Translations under genes and position numbers: made by a program
DNA from: Dysosmobacter welbionis
GTDB lineage: Bacteria > Bacillota > Clostridia > Oscillospirales > Oscillospiraceae
DNA length: 64,000 bases
Direction: 5' to 3'
Assembly: GCF_005121165.3 (NCBI RefSeq)
Contig: NZ_CP034413.3
Span: 1,860,001 to 1,924,000 of the forward strand
The notes under the pieces: generated by a model
The model's input: only the letters and a program-made list of their open reading frames with translations
Told to the model about the DNA's origin: nothing
The model's database searches: none
In this document: piece by piece, positions 15,753-24,530 of the stretch
Numbering within the stretch: the stretch's first letter is position 1
Layout: every line of letters begins with the position of its first letter

Positions 15753-16609
15753 AGGATGCCCTCCAATTCCACCGCGATGGCGCCCAGCACATGGCCGGTT
15801 CCCACGTTGTACGTGCACTCCCCGCGATACTTCTGTAACAGCTCTATTGTGCGCATGATTTGGGATTTTGTCAAGTTTTTCGCGAGAATTGGGGCGATTT
15901 CCCGGCAGCTTTCCTCCGGTTCCTGTCCATATTGCAGCAGCAGCGCCGCCGCGCACAGGGCCCGGCTCCGCTCCAGCAGGGCGGACAGGTCCTCCCGGGT
16001 GATGCGCTTTTTCTCCAGCCGCACCGCCAGCTCCGTCACCTTTCCCCGCTTCCGGGCGGCCAGGCAGCGGCACAGGGCCTCTGCCGCCTGGACCTCTTCA
16101 CCGCCGCCTTCCGCAGCCGGGTGCAGCTTCAGCTCCACGCACCGGGAGCGCAGGGTCTGGAGCACCACAGCGGCATTTTCCGCACAGAAGAGAAAGGCCG
16201 CATAGGGCGGCCCCTCCTCCACCACCTTCAGCAACACGTTCTGGTCCTGTTCCGTCAGCAGGGCGCAGTCCGGAAACACATAGACCTTCCGCCGCCCCTC
16301 GTTGGGGCGGATGTAGGCGTCTGCCCGGATGGCGCGCACCACGTCCACGGCGATGTTCTTATGGTCTGGGTCCCGGACGGTGATCACGTCCGGATGGATG
16401 CCCGCCAGCACCTTCCGGCAGGCGGGGCAGACGCCGCAGGGGCGGCTCTCCTCCCCCGTGCACTCCAGGGCGGCGGCGGCAAAGCAGGCGGCGGACATCC
16501 GGTCGCCGCTGCCGGTGAGCAGCAGGGCGTGGGACAGGGTGCCGCGAGTGGCGGCCTCCCGGATGCGGATGGCGGCTGGCTCCTCCGGCCGCAGGCCGAA
16601 CAGGGACAT
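15749..16609 (-). CDS. holB: DNA polymerase III delta' subunit
   Basis: 286 residues from ATG at 16609, preceded by AAAAGGAGAG; longer in-frame extensions lack ribosome sites. HALLLTGSGD replaces a working Walker A, as expected for the non-hydrolysing clamp-loader delta' subunit. The zinc module is seen as C...CGVCPACRK (about residues 49-66). VFPDCALLTEQDQNVLLKVVEEGP matches the HolB sensor region. It opens the sliding clamp with DnaX and HolA. It overlaps ricT by four bases, giving translational coupling. Confidence 0.93.
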   Translation of the reverse strand: MSLFGLRPEEPAAIRIREAATRGTLSHALLLTGSGDRMSAACFAAAALECTGEESRPCGVCPACRKVLAGIHPDVITVRDPDHKNIAVDVVRAIRADAYIRPNEGRRKVYVFPDCALLTEQDQNVLLKVVEEGPPYAAFLFCAENAAVVLQTLRSRCVELKLHPAAEGGGEEVQAAEALCRCLAARKRGKVTELAVRLEKKRITREDLSALLERSRALCAAALLLQYGQEPEESCREIAPILAKNLTKSQIMRTIELLQKYRGECTYNVGTGHVLGAIAVELEGIL

Positions 16610-16715
16610 GGCGTACTCTCCTTTTCCCGCTGTGAGCACGGGCTGATCTGCAGATTTTCCGGCGGCGCCGGGTGTTTGGGGCGCCCGGCGGCCTTCCGGC
16701 GGGCACACTGGAGCC

Positions 16716-16721
16716 ATTGTA
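16716..16721 (-). promoter_or_regulatory. Extended -10 box for holB-ricT
   Basis: On the minus strand TGGTACAAT, an extended -10 with consensus-like TACAAT, about 100 bases before the holB start. No good -35 box was seen. The 357-base gap 16610-16967 otherwise holds the ppdK promoter and a 14-bp palindrome at 16792-16805 (CACAAACATTTGTG) of unknown use. Confidence 0.45.
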
Positions 16722-16791
16722 CCACATGGCCCCGAAAAAGGAAAGAACGTAAATATTTTCTTTGTTGCGCAACTGTTAATTGTGTGGATTG

Positions 16792-16805
16792 CACAAACAT
16801 TTGTG
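16792..16805. promoter_or_regulatory. Perfect 14-bp palindrome upstream of ppdK
   Basis: CACAAA-CA-TTTGTG lies 44 bases upstream of the ppdK -35 box and 70 bases upstream of the holB -10 box. A second, 10-bp palindrome GTTGCGCAAC (16764-16773) is nearby. The position suits a regulator acting on both divergent genes; the regulator is unknown. Confidence 0.35.
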
Positions 16806-16848
16806 AAAATACTCCAGCTATCCCCAAATTTCTTAGCATTTTTATGTA

Positions 16849-16877
16849 TTGTTTTCCGAAAAAATTCCCAATATAAT
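16849..16877 (+). promoter_or_regulatory. Promoter of ppdK
   Basis: TTGTTT (16849-16854), 17-base spacer, TATAAT (16872-16877), in a markedly AT-rich stretch. The predicted transcript starts about 85 bases before the ATG. Confidence 0.7.
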
Positions 16878-16967
16878 GTTATCGTTATCAAAATGGGCTA
16901 ATCGTTTAACCGCAGATTGGAGTCCACCCGACTTTCGACTGCGGCAGGAAAGAGAGGTTTGGACTAC

Positions 16968-19598
16968 ATGAGCAAAAAATATGTCTATTTGTTCAGCGAG
17001 GGCAACGCCAACATGCGGGAGCTGCTTGGCGGCAAGGGTGCCAATCTGGCCGAAATGACCAACATTGGCCTGCCGGTGCCCCAGGGCTTCACCATCACCA
17101 CCGAGGCCTGCACCCAGTACTATGAGGACGGCCAGAAGATCAACGACGGGATCCAGGCGGAGATCATGGAGTATATCACCAAGCTGGAGGGCATCACCGG
17201 CAAGAAGTTCGGCGATCTGGAGAACCCCCTGCTGGTCTCCGTGCGTTCCGGCGCCCGGGCCTCCATGCCCGGCATGATGGACACCATCCTGAATCTGGGT
17301 CTGAACGAGGACGTGGTGGACGTGCTGGCCAAGAAGTCCGGCAACCCCCGCTGGGCCTGGGACTGCTACCGCCGCTTCATCCAGATGTACTCCGACGTGG
17401 TGATGGAAGTGGGCAAGAAGTACTTTGAGCAGCTCATCGACCAGATGAAGGAGGCCCGCGGCGTCACCCAGGACGTGGAGCTGACTGCCGACGACCTGAA
17501 GGAGCTGGCCGGCCAGTTCAAGGCCGAGTACAAGTCCAAGATCGGCGCAGACTTCCCCACCGACCCCAAGGAGCAGCTGATGGGCGCCATCAAGGCCGTG
17601 TTCCGCTCCTGGGACAACCCCCGCGCCAACGTGTACCGCCGGGACAACGACATCCCCTACTCCTGGGGCACCGCCGTCAACGTCCAGTCCATGGCCTTCG
17701 GCAACATGGGCGACGACTGCGGCACCGGCGTGGCCTTCACCCGCAACCCCGCCACCGGCGAGAAGAAGCTGTTCGGTGAGTTCCTGACCAATGCCCAGGG
17801 CGAGGACGTGGTGGCCGGCATCCGGACTCCCATGCCCATCAGCGAAATGAGCGAAAAGTTCCCCGAGGCCTTCGCCCAGTTTGAGAAGGTCTGCAAGATT
17901 CTAGAGGATCACTATCACGATATGCAGGATATGGAGTTCACCGTGGAGAACGGCAAGCTCTACATGCTGCAGACCCGCAACGGCAAGCGCACCCCTGCCG
18001 CTGCGCTCAAGATCGCCTGCGACCTGGTGGACGAGGGGATGATCGACGAAAAGCAGGCCGTGGCCATGATCGATCCCCGCACCCTGGACACCCTGCTGCA
18101 TCCCCAGTTTGACGGCGAGGTGCTGAAGAAGACCCCCGTGATCGGCAGCGCCCTGGCCGCCTCTCCCGGCGCCGCCTGCGGCAAGGTCGTCTTCTCCGCT
18201 GAGGACGCCAAGGCCTGGGCCGAGCGCGGCGAGAAGGTGGTCCTGGTCCGGCTGGAGACCTCTCCTGAGGATATCGAGGGCATGAAAGCTGCTCAGGGCA
18301 TCCTGACTGTGCGGGGCGGCATGACCTCCCACGCGGCCGTGGTGGCCCGCGGCATGGGCAAGTGCTGCGTCTCCGGCTGCGGCGCCATCAAGATGGACGA
18401 GGAGAATAAGCAGTTTGAGCTCTCCGGCAAGACCTTCCACGAAGGCGACTGGCTGTCCATCGACGGTTCCACCGGCAAGATCTACGACGGCGCCATCCCC
18501 ACGGTGGACGCCTCTATCGGCGGCGAGTTCGGCCGGGTCATGGGCTGGGCCGACCAGTACCGCCGCCTGAAGGTCCGCACCAATGCGGACACCCCCCACG
18601 ACGCCGCCCAGGCCCGGAAGTTCGGCGCTGAGGGCATCGGCCTGTGCCGGACCGAGCACATGTTCTTTGACGCAGACCGCATTCCCGCCATCCGCCGAAT
18701 GATCTGCTCCGACACCGTGGAGCAGCGTGAGGCCGCTCTGGCTGTTCTGGAGCCTATGCAGCAGTCCGACTTCGAGGGCATCTATGAGGCTATGGAGGGC
18801 CTGCCTGTCACCATCCGTTTCCTGGATCCCCCGCTGCACGAGTTCGTGCCCACTGAGGAGGCCGACATCGAGCTGCTGGCCAAGGACATGGGCAAGAGCG
18901 TTGCGGAGATCAAGGCCATCATCGCCGGCCTGCACGAGTTCAACCCCATGATGGGTCACCGGGGCTGCCGTCTGGCGGTCACCTATCCGGAGATCGCCGC
19001 CATGCAGACCCGCGCCGTCATCAAGGCTGCGCTGAACGTCCAGGCCAAGCATCCCGAGTGGACCATGGTGCCTGAGATCATGATCCCCCTGGTGGGCGAG
19101 GTCAAGGAGCTGGCATACGTGAAGAAGGTCGTGGTGGAGACCGCCGATGCCATCATCAAGGAGGCCGGCTCCAACATGAAGTACCTGGTGGGCACCATGA
19201 TCGAGATCCCCCGGGCCGCGCTGACCGCCGATGAGATCGCCAAGCAGGCGGACTTCTTCTCCTTCGGCACCAACGACCTGACTCAGATGACCTTCGGCTT
19301 CAGCCGTGATGACGCGGGCAAGTTCCTGGACGCCTATTACGACAAGAAGATCTACGAGAACGATCCCTTCGCCAAGCTGGACCAGACCGGCGTGGGCAAG
19401 CTGGTGGATATGGCCTGCAAGATGGGCCGCGCCACCAACCCCGAGCTGCATCTGGGCGTGTGCGGCGAGCACGGCGGCGACCCCTCCAGTGTGGAGTTCT
19501 TCCACCGGACGGGCCTGGATTATGTGTCCTGCTCTCCCTTCCGGGTGCCCATCGCCCGGCTGGCTGCGGCACAGGCTGCCATCAAGGACGAGAAGTAA
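16968..19598 (+). CDS. ppdK: Pyruvate, phosphate dikinase
   Basis: 876 residues from ATG at 16968 (MSKKYVYLFSEG), the usual PPDK length. The N-terminal ATP-grasp part has GGKGANLAEMTNIGLPVPQGF; the swivelling phosphohistidine domain has GGMTSHAAVVARGMG at about residue 450-464, with the catalytic His at about 455 and the neighbouring regulatory Thr; the C-terminal PEP/pyruvate barrel has GTMIEIPRAAL and LHLGVCGEHGGDP. It interconverts pyruvate + ATP + Pi and PEP + AMP + PPi. In anaerobic clostridia it usually serves PPi-linked glycolysis or gluconeogenesis. Codon use is strongly biased, consistent with high expression. Confidence 0.98.
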   Translation: MSKKYVYLFSEGNANMRELLGGKGANLAEMTNIGLPVPQGFTITTEACTQYYEDGQKINDGIQAEIMEYITKLEGITGKKFGDLENPLLVSVRSGARASMPGMMDTILNLGLNEDVVDVLAKKSGNPRWAWDCYRRFIQMYSDVVMEVGKKYFEQLIDQMKEARGVTQDVELTADDLKELAGQFKAEYKSKIGADFPTDPKEQLMGAIKAVFRSWDNPRANVYRRDNDIPYSWGTAVNVQSMAFGNMGDDCGTGVAFTRNPATGEKKLFGEFLTNAQGEDVVAGIRTPMPISEMSEKFPEAFAQFEKVCKILEDHYHDMQDMEFTVENGKLYMLQTRNGKRTPAAALKIACDLVDEGMIDEKQAVAMIDPRTLDTLLHPQFDGEVLKKTPVIGSALAASPGAACGKVVFSAEDAKAWAERGEKVVLVRLETSPEDIEGMKAAQGILTVRGGMTSHAAVVARGMGKCCVSGCGAIKMDEENKQFELSGKTFHEGDWLSIDGSTGKIYDGAIPTVDASIGGEFGRVMGWADQYRRLKVRTNADTPHDAAQARKFGAEGIGLCRTEHMFFDADRIPAIRRMICSDTVEQREAALAVLEPMQQSDFEGIYEAMEGLPVTIRFLDPPLHEFVPTEEADIELLAKDMGKSVAEIKAIIAGLHEFNPMMGHRGCRLAVTYPEIAAMQTRAVIKAALNVQAKHPEWTMVPEIMIPLVGEVKELAYVKKVVVETADAIIKEAGSNMKYLVGTMIEIPRAALTADEIAKQADFFSFGTNDLTQMTFGFSRDDAGKFLDAYYDKKIYENDPFAKLDQTGVGKLVDMACKMGRATNPELHLGVCGEHGGDPSSVEFFHRTGLDYVSCSPFRVPIARLAAAQAAIKDEK

Positions 19599-19614
19599 TC
19601 TTCTCTCTCATAAA

Positions 19615-19647
19615 AAACCGGACCGCCCAAAGAGGGCGGTCCGGTTT
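19615..19647. terminator. Bidirectional terminator between ppdK and the AIM24-like gene
   Basis: Perfect 14-bp stem AAACCGGACCGCCC / GGGCGGTCCGGTTT with loop AAAGA, flanked by A-run and TTTCTTTG, so it can stop transcription from both converging genes. Confidence 0.9.
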
Positions 19648-19666
19648 CTTTGTATCGATGCATAAG

Positions 19667-20347
19667 TCACTTCGCTGTGGGCATGAAGGGCCGCAGAACC
19701 CCTGCCACCTGAGAGATCGGCATGGTCTGGAGATAGACATGGCCCGGTCCGGTGATAATGGTGTTGAAGATCCCCTCACCGCCGAACACCATGTTCTTGA
19801 GCCCCGGGACCGCCTGGATATCCATGGAGCAGGTGGCATCCATGGCCGCCAGATATCCGGTATCCACCACCAGGGACTCACCGGGATCCAGGTCGTATTC
19901 CACGATATGCCCGTCGAACTCGGTGAAGGCAATCCCCCGGCCGGAGAGCTTCTGCATGATGAAGCCCTCGCCGCCGAAGAAGCCGGAGCCCAGCTTCTTC
20001 TGGAAAAAGACGGACAGCTGGACGCCCGCCTCGCTGGCCAGGAAGCCGCTCTTCTGCACCACCAGCTCCCGGCCCGGACCGATGTCAAAGGCCCGGATGC
20101 TGCCCGGGAAACTGGAGGCAAAGGCGATCAGTCCTTGGCCGCCCTGGGCGGTGTAGCGGTTCTGGAAAATGGAGTCGCCGGAGAGCATCCGCCCAAACGC
20201 CTTCCCCAGACCGCCGTTGGTGCTGGTCTCCATCTTCATGTTGGGGGTCATCCAGCTCATGCTCCCCCGCTCGGTGAGCATGGTCTCGCCGGCCTCCAGC
20301 TGGCAGATCACCACCGGCAGCGGTGCTCCCTCGATCTGATATTCCAT
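19667..20347 (-). CDS. AIM24-family protein (TIGR00266-like)
   Basis: 226 residues; ATG at 20347 follows AAAGGAG. The repeated beta-rich pattern (GAPLPVVICQLEAGETMLTE, GGEGFIMQKLSGRG, DPGESLVVDTGYLAAM, GGEGIFNTIITGPG) is diagnostic of the AIM24/TIGR00266 family, a double-stranded beta-helix cytoplasmic protein of unknown biochemical role in bacteria. No signal peptide. It is a single-gene unit between two converging terminator regions. Family assignment is confident; no function is claimed. Confidence 0.9.
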   Translation of the reverse strand: MEYQIEGAPLPVVICQLEAGETMLTERGSMSWMTPNMKMETSTNGGLGKAFGRMLSGDSIFQNRYTAQGGQGLIAFASSFPGSIRAFDIGPGRELVVQKSGFLASEAGVQLSVFFQKKLGSGFFGGEGFIMQKLSGRGIAFTEFDGHIVEYDLDPGESLVVDTGYLAAMDATCSMDIQAVPGLKNMVFGGEGIFNTIITGPGHVYLQTMPISQVAGVLRPFMPTAK

Positions 20348-20498
20348 GGTGTGCTCCTTTCTCTTCTCGGCCCGGGGCCGGTTTTCTCCATTCTACCGGG
20401 GCCGCTGCATCGTGTCAATCCAAACCGGGCGGCTTTCCTGGTCCCTACAGAAATTTTACAGCCCCGGCATCTAAACGGATGCCGGGGCTGTGCTGCGC

Positions 20499-23400
20499 TC
20501 AGTACTCCACTACGCCGGTGTAGACCAGCTTGGCATCGCCGGTGAGGGTGACGGCTTCGTCGGTGTAATGCACCACCAGGTCGCCGCCCTGGACCCGGAC
20601 CGTGATGTCCCGTCCCTTTTCACAGAGGCCGTTGGCCACCGCCGCCACCACCGCGGCACAGGCGCCGGTGCCGCAGGCCAGCGTCTCACCGCTGCCCCGC
20701 TCCCAGACCCGCATCTTGATGGTGCTGGGATTTACCACCCGGATAAACTCCGTGTTGATCCGGTCCGGAAAATAAGGCGCATGTTCAAACTGCGGCCCGA
20801 TCCGGGCCACATCCACGCCGTCCACCCGGGAACAGAACACCACGCAGTGGGGATTGCCCATGTCCACGCAGGTGATCTCCCAGGGCTGCCCGGCAATCTC
20901 CACCGGATAGTTCACCACCTGCCGCTTCGGGATATTCAGCCGGAGGGCCGTGGTGTCCAGGGTCGCGTAGCCCATGTCCACGCAGGCAGAGGTCACCCTG
21001 CCGTCGGTGGTGTAGACCCGGACGGTCTTGGTGCCCTTGTCCGTCTCCAGGGTCATTTCCTCCTTGCGGACGATACCGTTGTCATAGAGGTACTTCGCCA
21101 TACACCGCAGGGCGTTGCCGGCCATGGAGCCCTCAGACCCGTCGGCGTTGAACATCCGCATCTTGGCATCCGCCTTCCGGGATCCCTCCATGAGGATGAT
21201 GCCGTCGGCGCCGATGCCGTAGTGCCGGTCGCAGAGGGTGACGCACAGGGACTCCGGGCAGGTGATCTCCCCGCTGAAATTCTCCAGGAAGATGTAGTCG
21301 TTGCCGCAGGTCTGCATTTTGGCGAAGGGCAGCTTCTGCCGCTCCGTCCGCAGATGGCAGATATCGACGAGCTCCGTGTTCTCCTGGTTGTAGCGGCTGG
21401 CCAGGATGTCCGTCAGGGCACCGGCCGTATCCAGCGAGGTCAGGCAGGGAATGCCCAGCTGGACGCACCGGTGGTTCAGGTGGATGAAGTCCCGGATATA
21501 CTCCGGCTCCGTAGAGCCGGTGAGGATCACGTAGTCGATCCTGCCGGACTCCAGCAGCTGGAAGACCCGGTTGTCCCGGCCCAGCTTGCCCACCACCTCC
21601 ACGTCCGTGCCCAGGCGGGAGATCTCCCGTGCGGTGCCGTCGGTGGCGTAGAGGCGGAAGCCCATTTCATCCAGCTTCCGGGCGATGTTGACAATCTCCG
21701 GCTGATCCCGGCGGTTCACGGAGATCAATACCCCCGCGTGTCCGCTCTTCTCCACCTTGTACCCGGCGGAGACCAGGCCCTTGAACAGCGCCTCCTGCAT
21801 ATTGGCGCCCAGGCCCAGCACCTCGCCGGTAGATTTCATCTCCGGGGACAGGGCGGCGTTGGCGTCGGTAATCTTCTCGAAGGAGAACACCGGCACCTTC
21901 ACCGCCACGTAGGGCGGACGTTTGTACAGGCCTGTGCCATAGCCCAGGGCCTTCAGGGGCTGGCCCACCATGACCCGGGTGGCCAGGTCCACCATGGGTA
22001 CGCCGGTGACCTTGGAGATATAGGGCACCGTCCGGCTGGCCCGGGGGTTCACCTCAATGACGTACAGCTCTCCCTGATAGATCAGGTACTGGATGTTGAT
22101 AAGCCCCCGGGTCTTGAGGGACAGGGCCAGCTTTTCGGAGCAGTCCACGATGGTCTGGAGCATCTTGTCCCCGATGGAAAAGGGCGGGTACACGGCGATG
22201 GAGTCGCCGGAGTGGACGCCGGTACGTTCGATGTGCTGCATGACGCCGGGGATCAGTACATCGGTGCCGTCAGAGATGACGTCCACCTCCAGCTCCTTGC
22301 CCATCAGGTACTGGTCCACCAGCACCGGGTTCTCAATCTTGCCGGAGAGGATGATCTCCATGTAGCGGCGGACTTCCTCATCGTTGTGGGCGATGACCAT
22401 GTTTTGGCCGCCGATGACGTAGCTGGGCCGCAGCAGAACAGGATACCCCAATTCATTCGCTGCCTCCAGCGCCTCATTCATACCCAGCACGCCCCGGCCG
22501 GCGGCCCGCTTGATGGAAAACCGCTCCAGCAGCGCGTCGAACCGCTCCCGATCCTCCGCCATGTCGATGGACTCGGCGCTGGTGCCCAGAATGGGGATGC
22601 CGCGGCTGTCCAGGAATTTCGTCAGCTTGATGGCCGTCTGGCCGCCGAAGGCCACCACCACGCCCACCGGCTTCTCCACGGCGATGATGTGCATGACGTC
22701 CTCCGGGTACAGCGGCTCAAAATACAGGCGGTCGGCAGTGTCGTAGTCCGTGGAGACAGTCTCCGGGTTGTTATTGACAATCACCACGTCGTAGCCCAGC
22801 TCCTTCAGCGTCCAGACACAGTGGACAGAGGAGTAATCAAACTCGATGCCCTGGCCGATGCGGATGGGGCCGGAGCCCAGCACCATGATGACCGGCTTGC
22901 CGCTGCGGGGGAAGGCCCGGGACTCGCAGAACCGGTCATAGGTGGAGTAGAAATAGGGCGTCTCCGCGTCAAACTCCGCGCCGCAGGTGTCCACCATCTT
23001 GTACACCGCATCCCGGTGCTCCGGCAGTTCTCCGCCGCCGGAAAGCCTGCGGAGAGCCTCATCGGGATAGCCCAGCCGCTTGCCCTCCCGGTACTGCGCC
23101 TCCGACAGGCCGTCTGCAATGGAAGCCTCGAACGCCGCCAGCTTCCGCAGCTTGCAGAGGAACCAGGGGTCGATTCTGGTGATGTCGTGGATCTCCTCTA
23201 CGGTGACGCCGGATTTCAGCGCCTCGAACACCGTGAAGAGCCTGTGATCGTCCACTCGGCGGAGCCGCTCCCGGATGGGGGCGTCGTCCCCGTGGTCCGG
23301 TTTCCGGTTCAGGGTGTCCATGCCGATCTCCGCGCCCCGGACAGCCTTGAGCAAGGCCATCTCGAAGCTGGGGGCGATGGCCATCACCTCGCCTGTGGCC

Positions 23401-24530
23401 TTCATCTGCGTGCCCAGGGCCCGGCTGGCATCGGCGAACTTGTCGAAGGGCCACTTGGGCATCTTCACCACGATATAGTCCAGGGTGGGCTCGAAGCAGG
23501 CACAGGTCTTGCCCGTGATGTCGTTTTTAATCTCGTCCAGGGTGTAGCCCAGAGCGATCTTGGTGGTGATCTTGGCGATGGGGTAGCCGGTGGCCTTGGA
23601 GGCCAGGGCCGAGGACCGGCTGACCCGGGGATTCACTTCGATGACCGCGTACTCAAAGCTCTCCGGGTTCAATGCCAGCTGCACGTTGCAGCCACCCACG
23701 ATCCCCAGGTGGGTGATGATGTCCAGAGACGCCTTGCGGAGCATCTGGAACTCCTTGTCCGCCAGGGTCTGGGTGGGGGCCACCACGATGGAGTCGCCGG
23801 TATGGACACCCACCGGGTCCAGGTTCTCCATGGAGCAGACGGCGATCACGTTGCCCACGCTGTCCCGCATGGTCTCGAACTCGATCTCCTTCCAGCCGAA
23901 GATGGCCTTCTCCACCAAAATCTGCGTGATGGGCGAGGCGTCCAGGCCGGTGCCCGCGATGATCTTCAGCTCGTCGGGATCCTTGGCCGCGCCGCCGCCC
24001 GCGCCGCCCAGGGTAAAGGCGGGCCGCACGATGACGGGGTAGCCGATCTTCTCCGCCACCGCCAGGGCCTGGTCCACGGTCTCCGCGATGTCGGAGGCAA
24101 TCACCGGCTGGCCGATCTCCGCCATGGCCTCCTTGAAGAGCTCCCGGTCCTCCGCCCGGGAGATGGCCGCTGCGTCGGTCCCCAGAAGGCGGACGCCCTG
24201 GGCCTGGAGAAAGCCCTCCTTGTCCAGCTGCATGGCCAGGGTCAGGCCGGTCTGGCCGCCCAGGCCCGCCAGGATGGAATCGGGGCGTTCCTTCTTGATG
24301 ATGCGCTTGACGGTCTCCACGGTCAGGGGCTCCAGGTAGATCTCATCCGCCATGGCCTGATCCGTCATAATGGTGGCGGGGTTGGAGTTGCAGAGGACCA
24401 CGTTGATGCCGGCATCCTTCAGCACCCGGCAGGCCTGGGCGCCGGCGTAGTCGAACTCCGCCGCCTGGCCGATGACGATGGGGCCGGAGCCGATGACCAG
24501 CACTTTCTGAATGCTCTTATCCAGCGGCAT
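20499..24530 (-). CDS. carB-dapF: Fused carbamoyl-phosphate synthase large chain and diaminopimelate epimerase-like domain
   Basis: 1343 residues in one open frame. Residues about 1-1060 are a full CarB: two ATP-grasp halves (GSGPIVIGQAAEFDYAG near 14; GSGPIRIGQGIEFDYSS near 565) and the C-terminal allosteric domain. From about residue 1066 a complete DapF follows (KMQTCGNDYIF, GADGIILME, MGNPHCVVF, GETLACGTGACAA), ending at 1343, about 278 residues, the usual DapF length. The second catalytic Cys is present (Cys1286), but the first, normally in MCGNG, is Ala1137 in SMAGNALRC. Separate genes are the rule. The start overlaps the carA stop by one base (TAATG). The DapF half may be inactive or altered. 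Confidence 0.95.
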   Translation of the reverse strand: MPLDKSIQKVLVIGSGPIVIGQAAEFDYAGAQACRVLKDAGINVVLCNSNPATIMTDQAMADEIYLEPLTVETVKRIIKKERPDSILAGLGGQTGLTLAMQLDKEGFLQAQGVRLLGTDAAAISRAEDRELFKEAMAEIGQPVIASDIAETVDQALAVAEKIGYPVIVRPAFTLGGAGGGAAKDPDELKIIAGTGLDASPITQILVEKAIFGWKEIEFETMRDSVGNVIAVCSMENLDPVGVHTGDSIVVAPTQTLADKEFQMLRKASLDIITHLGIVGGCNVQLALNPESFEYAVIEVNPRVSRSSALASKATGYPIAKITTKIALGYTLDEIKNDITGKTCACFEPTLDYIVVKMPKWPFDKFADASRALGTQMKATGEVMAIAPSFEMALLKAVRGAEIGMDTLNRKPDHGDDAPIRERLRRVDDHRLFTVFEALKSGVTVEEIHDITRIDPWFLCKLRKLAAFEASIADGLSEAQYREGKRLGYPDEALRRLSGGGELPEHRDAVYKMVDTCGAEFDAETPYFYSTYDRFCESRAFPRSGKPVIMVLGSGPIRIGQGIEFDYSSVHCVWTLKELGYDVVIVNNNPETVSTDYDTADRLYFEPLYPEDVMHIIAVEKPVGVVVAFGGQTAIKLTKFLDSRGIPILGTSAESIDMAEDRERFDALLERFSIKRAAGRGVLGMNEALEAANELGYPVLLRPSYVIGGQNMVIAHNDEEVRRYMEIILSGKIENPVLVDQYLMGKELEVDVISDGTDVLIPGVMQHIERTGVHSGDSIAVYPPFSIGDKMLQTIVDCSEKLALSLKTRGLINIQYLIYQGELYVIEVNPRASRTVPYISKVTGVPMVDLATRVMVGQPLKALGYGTGLYKRPPYVAVKVPVFSFEKITDANAALSPEMKSTGEVLGLGANMQEALFKGLVSAGYKVEKSGHAGVLISVNRRDQPEIVNIARKLDEMGFRLYATDGTAREISRLGTDVEVVGKLGRDNRVFQLLESGRIDYVILTGSTEPEYIRDFIHLNHRCVQLGIPCLTSLDTAGALTDILASRYNQENTELVDICHLRTERQKLPFAKMQTCGNDYIFLENFSGEITCPESLCVTLCDRHYGIGADGIILMEGSRKADAKMRMFNADGSEGSMAGNALRCMAKYLYDNGIVRKEEMTLETDKGTKTVRVYTTDGRVTSACVDMGYATLDTTALRLNIPKRQVVNYPVEIAGQPWEITCVDMGNPHCVVFCSRVDGVDVARIGPQFEHAPYFPDRINTEFIRVVNPSTIKMRVWERGSGETLACGTGACAAVVAAVANGLCEKGRDITVRVQGGDLVVHYTDEAVTLTGDAKLVYTGVVEY

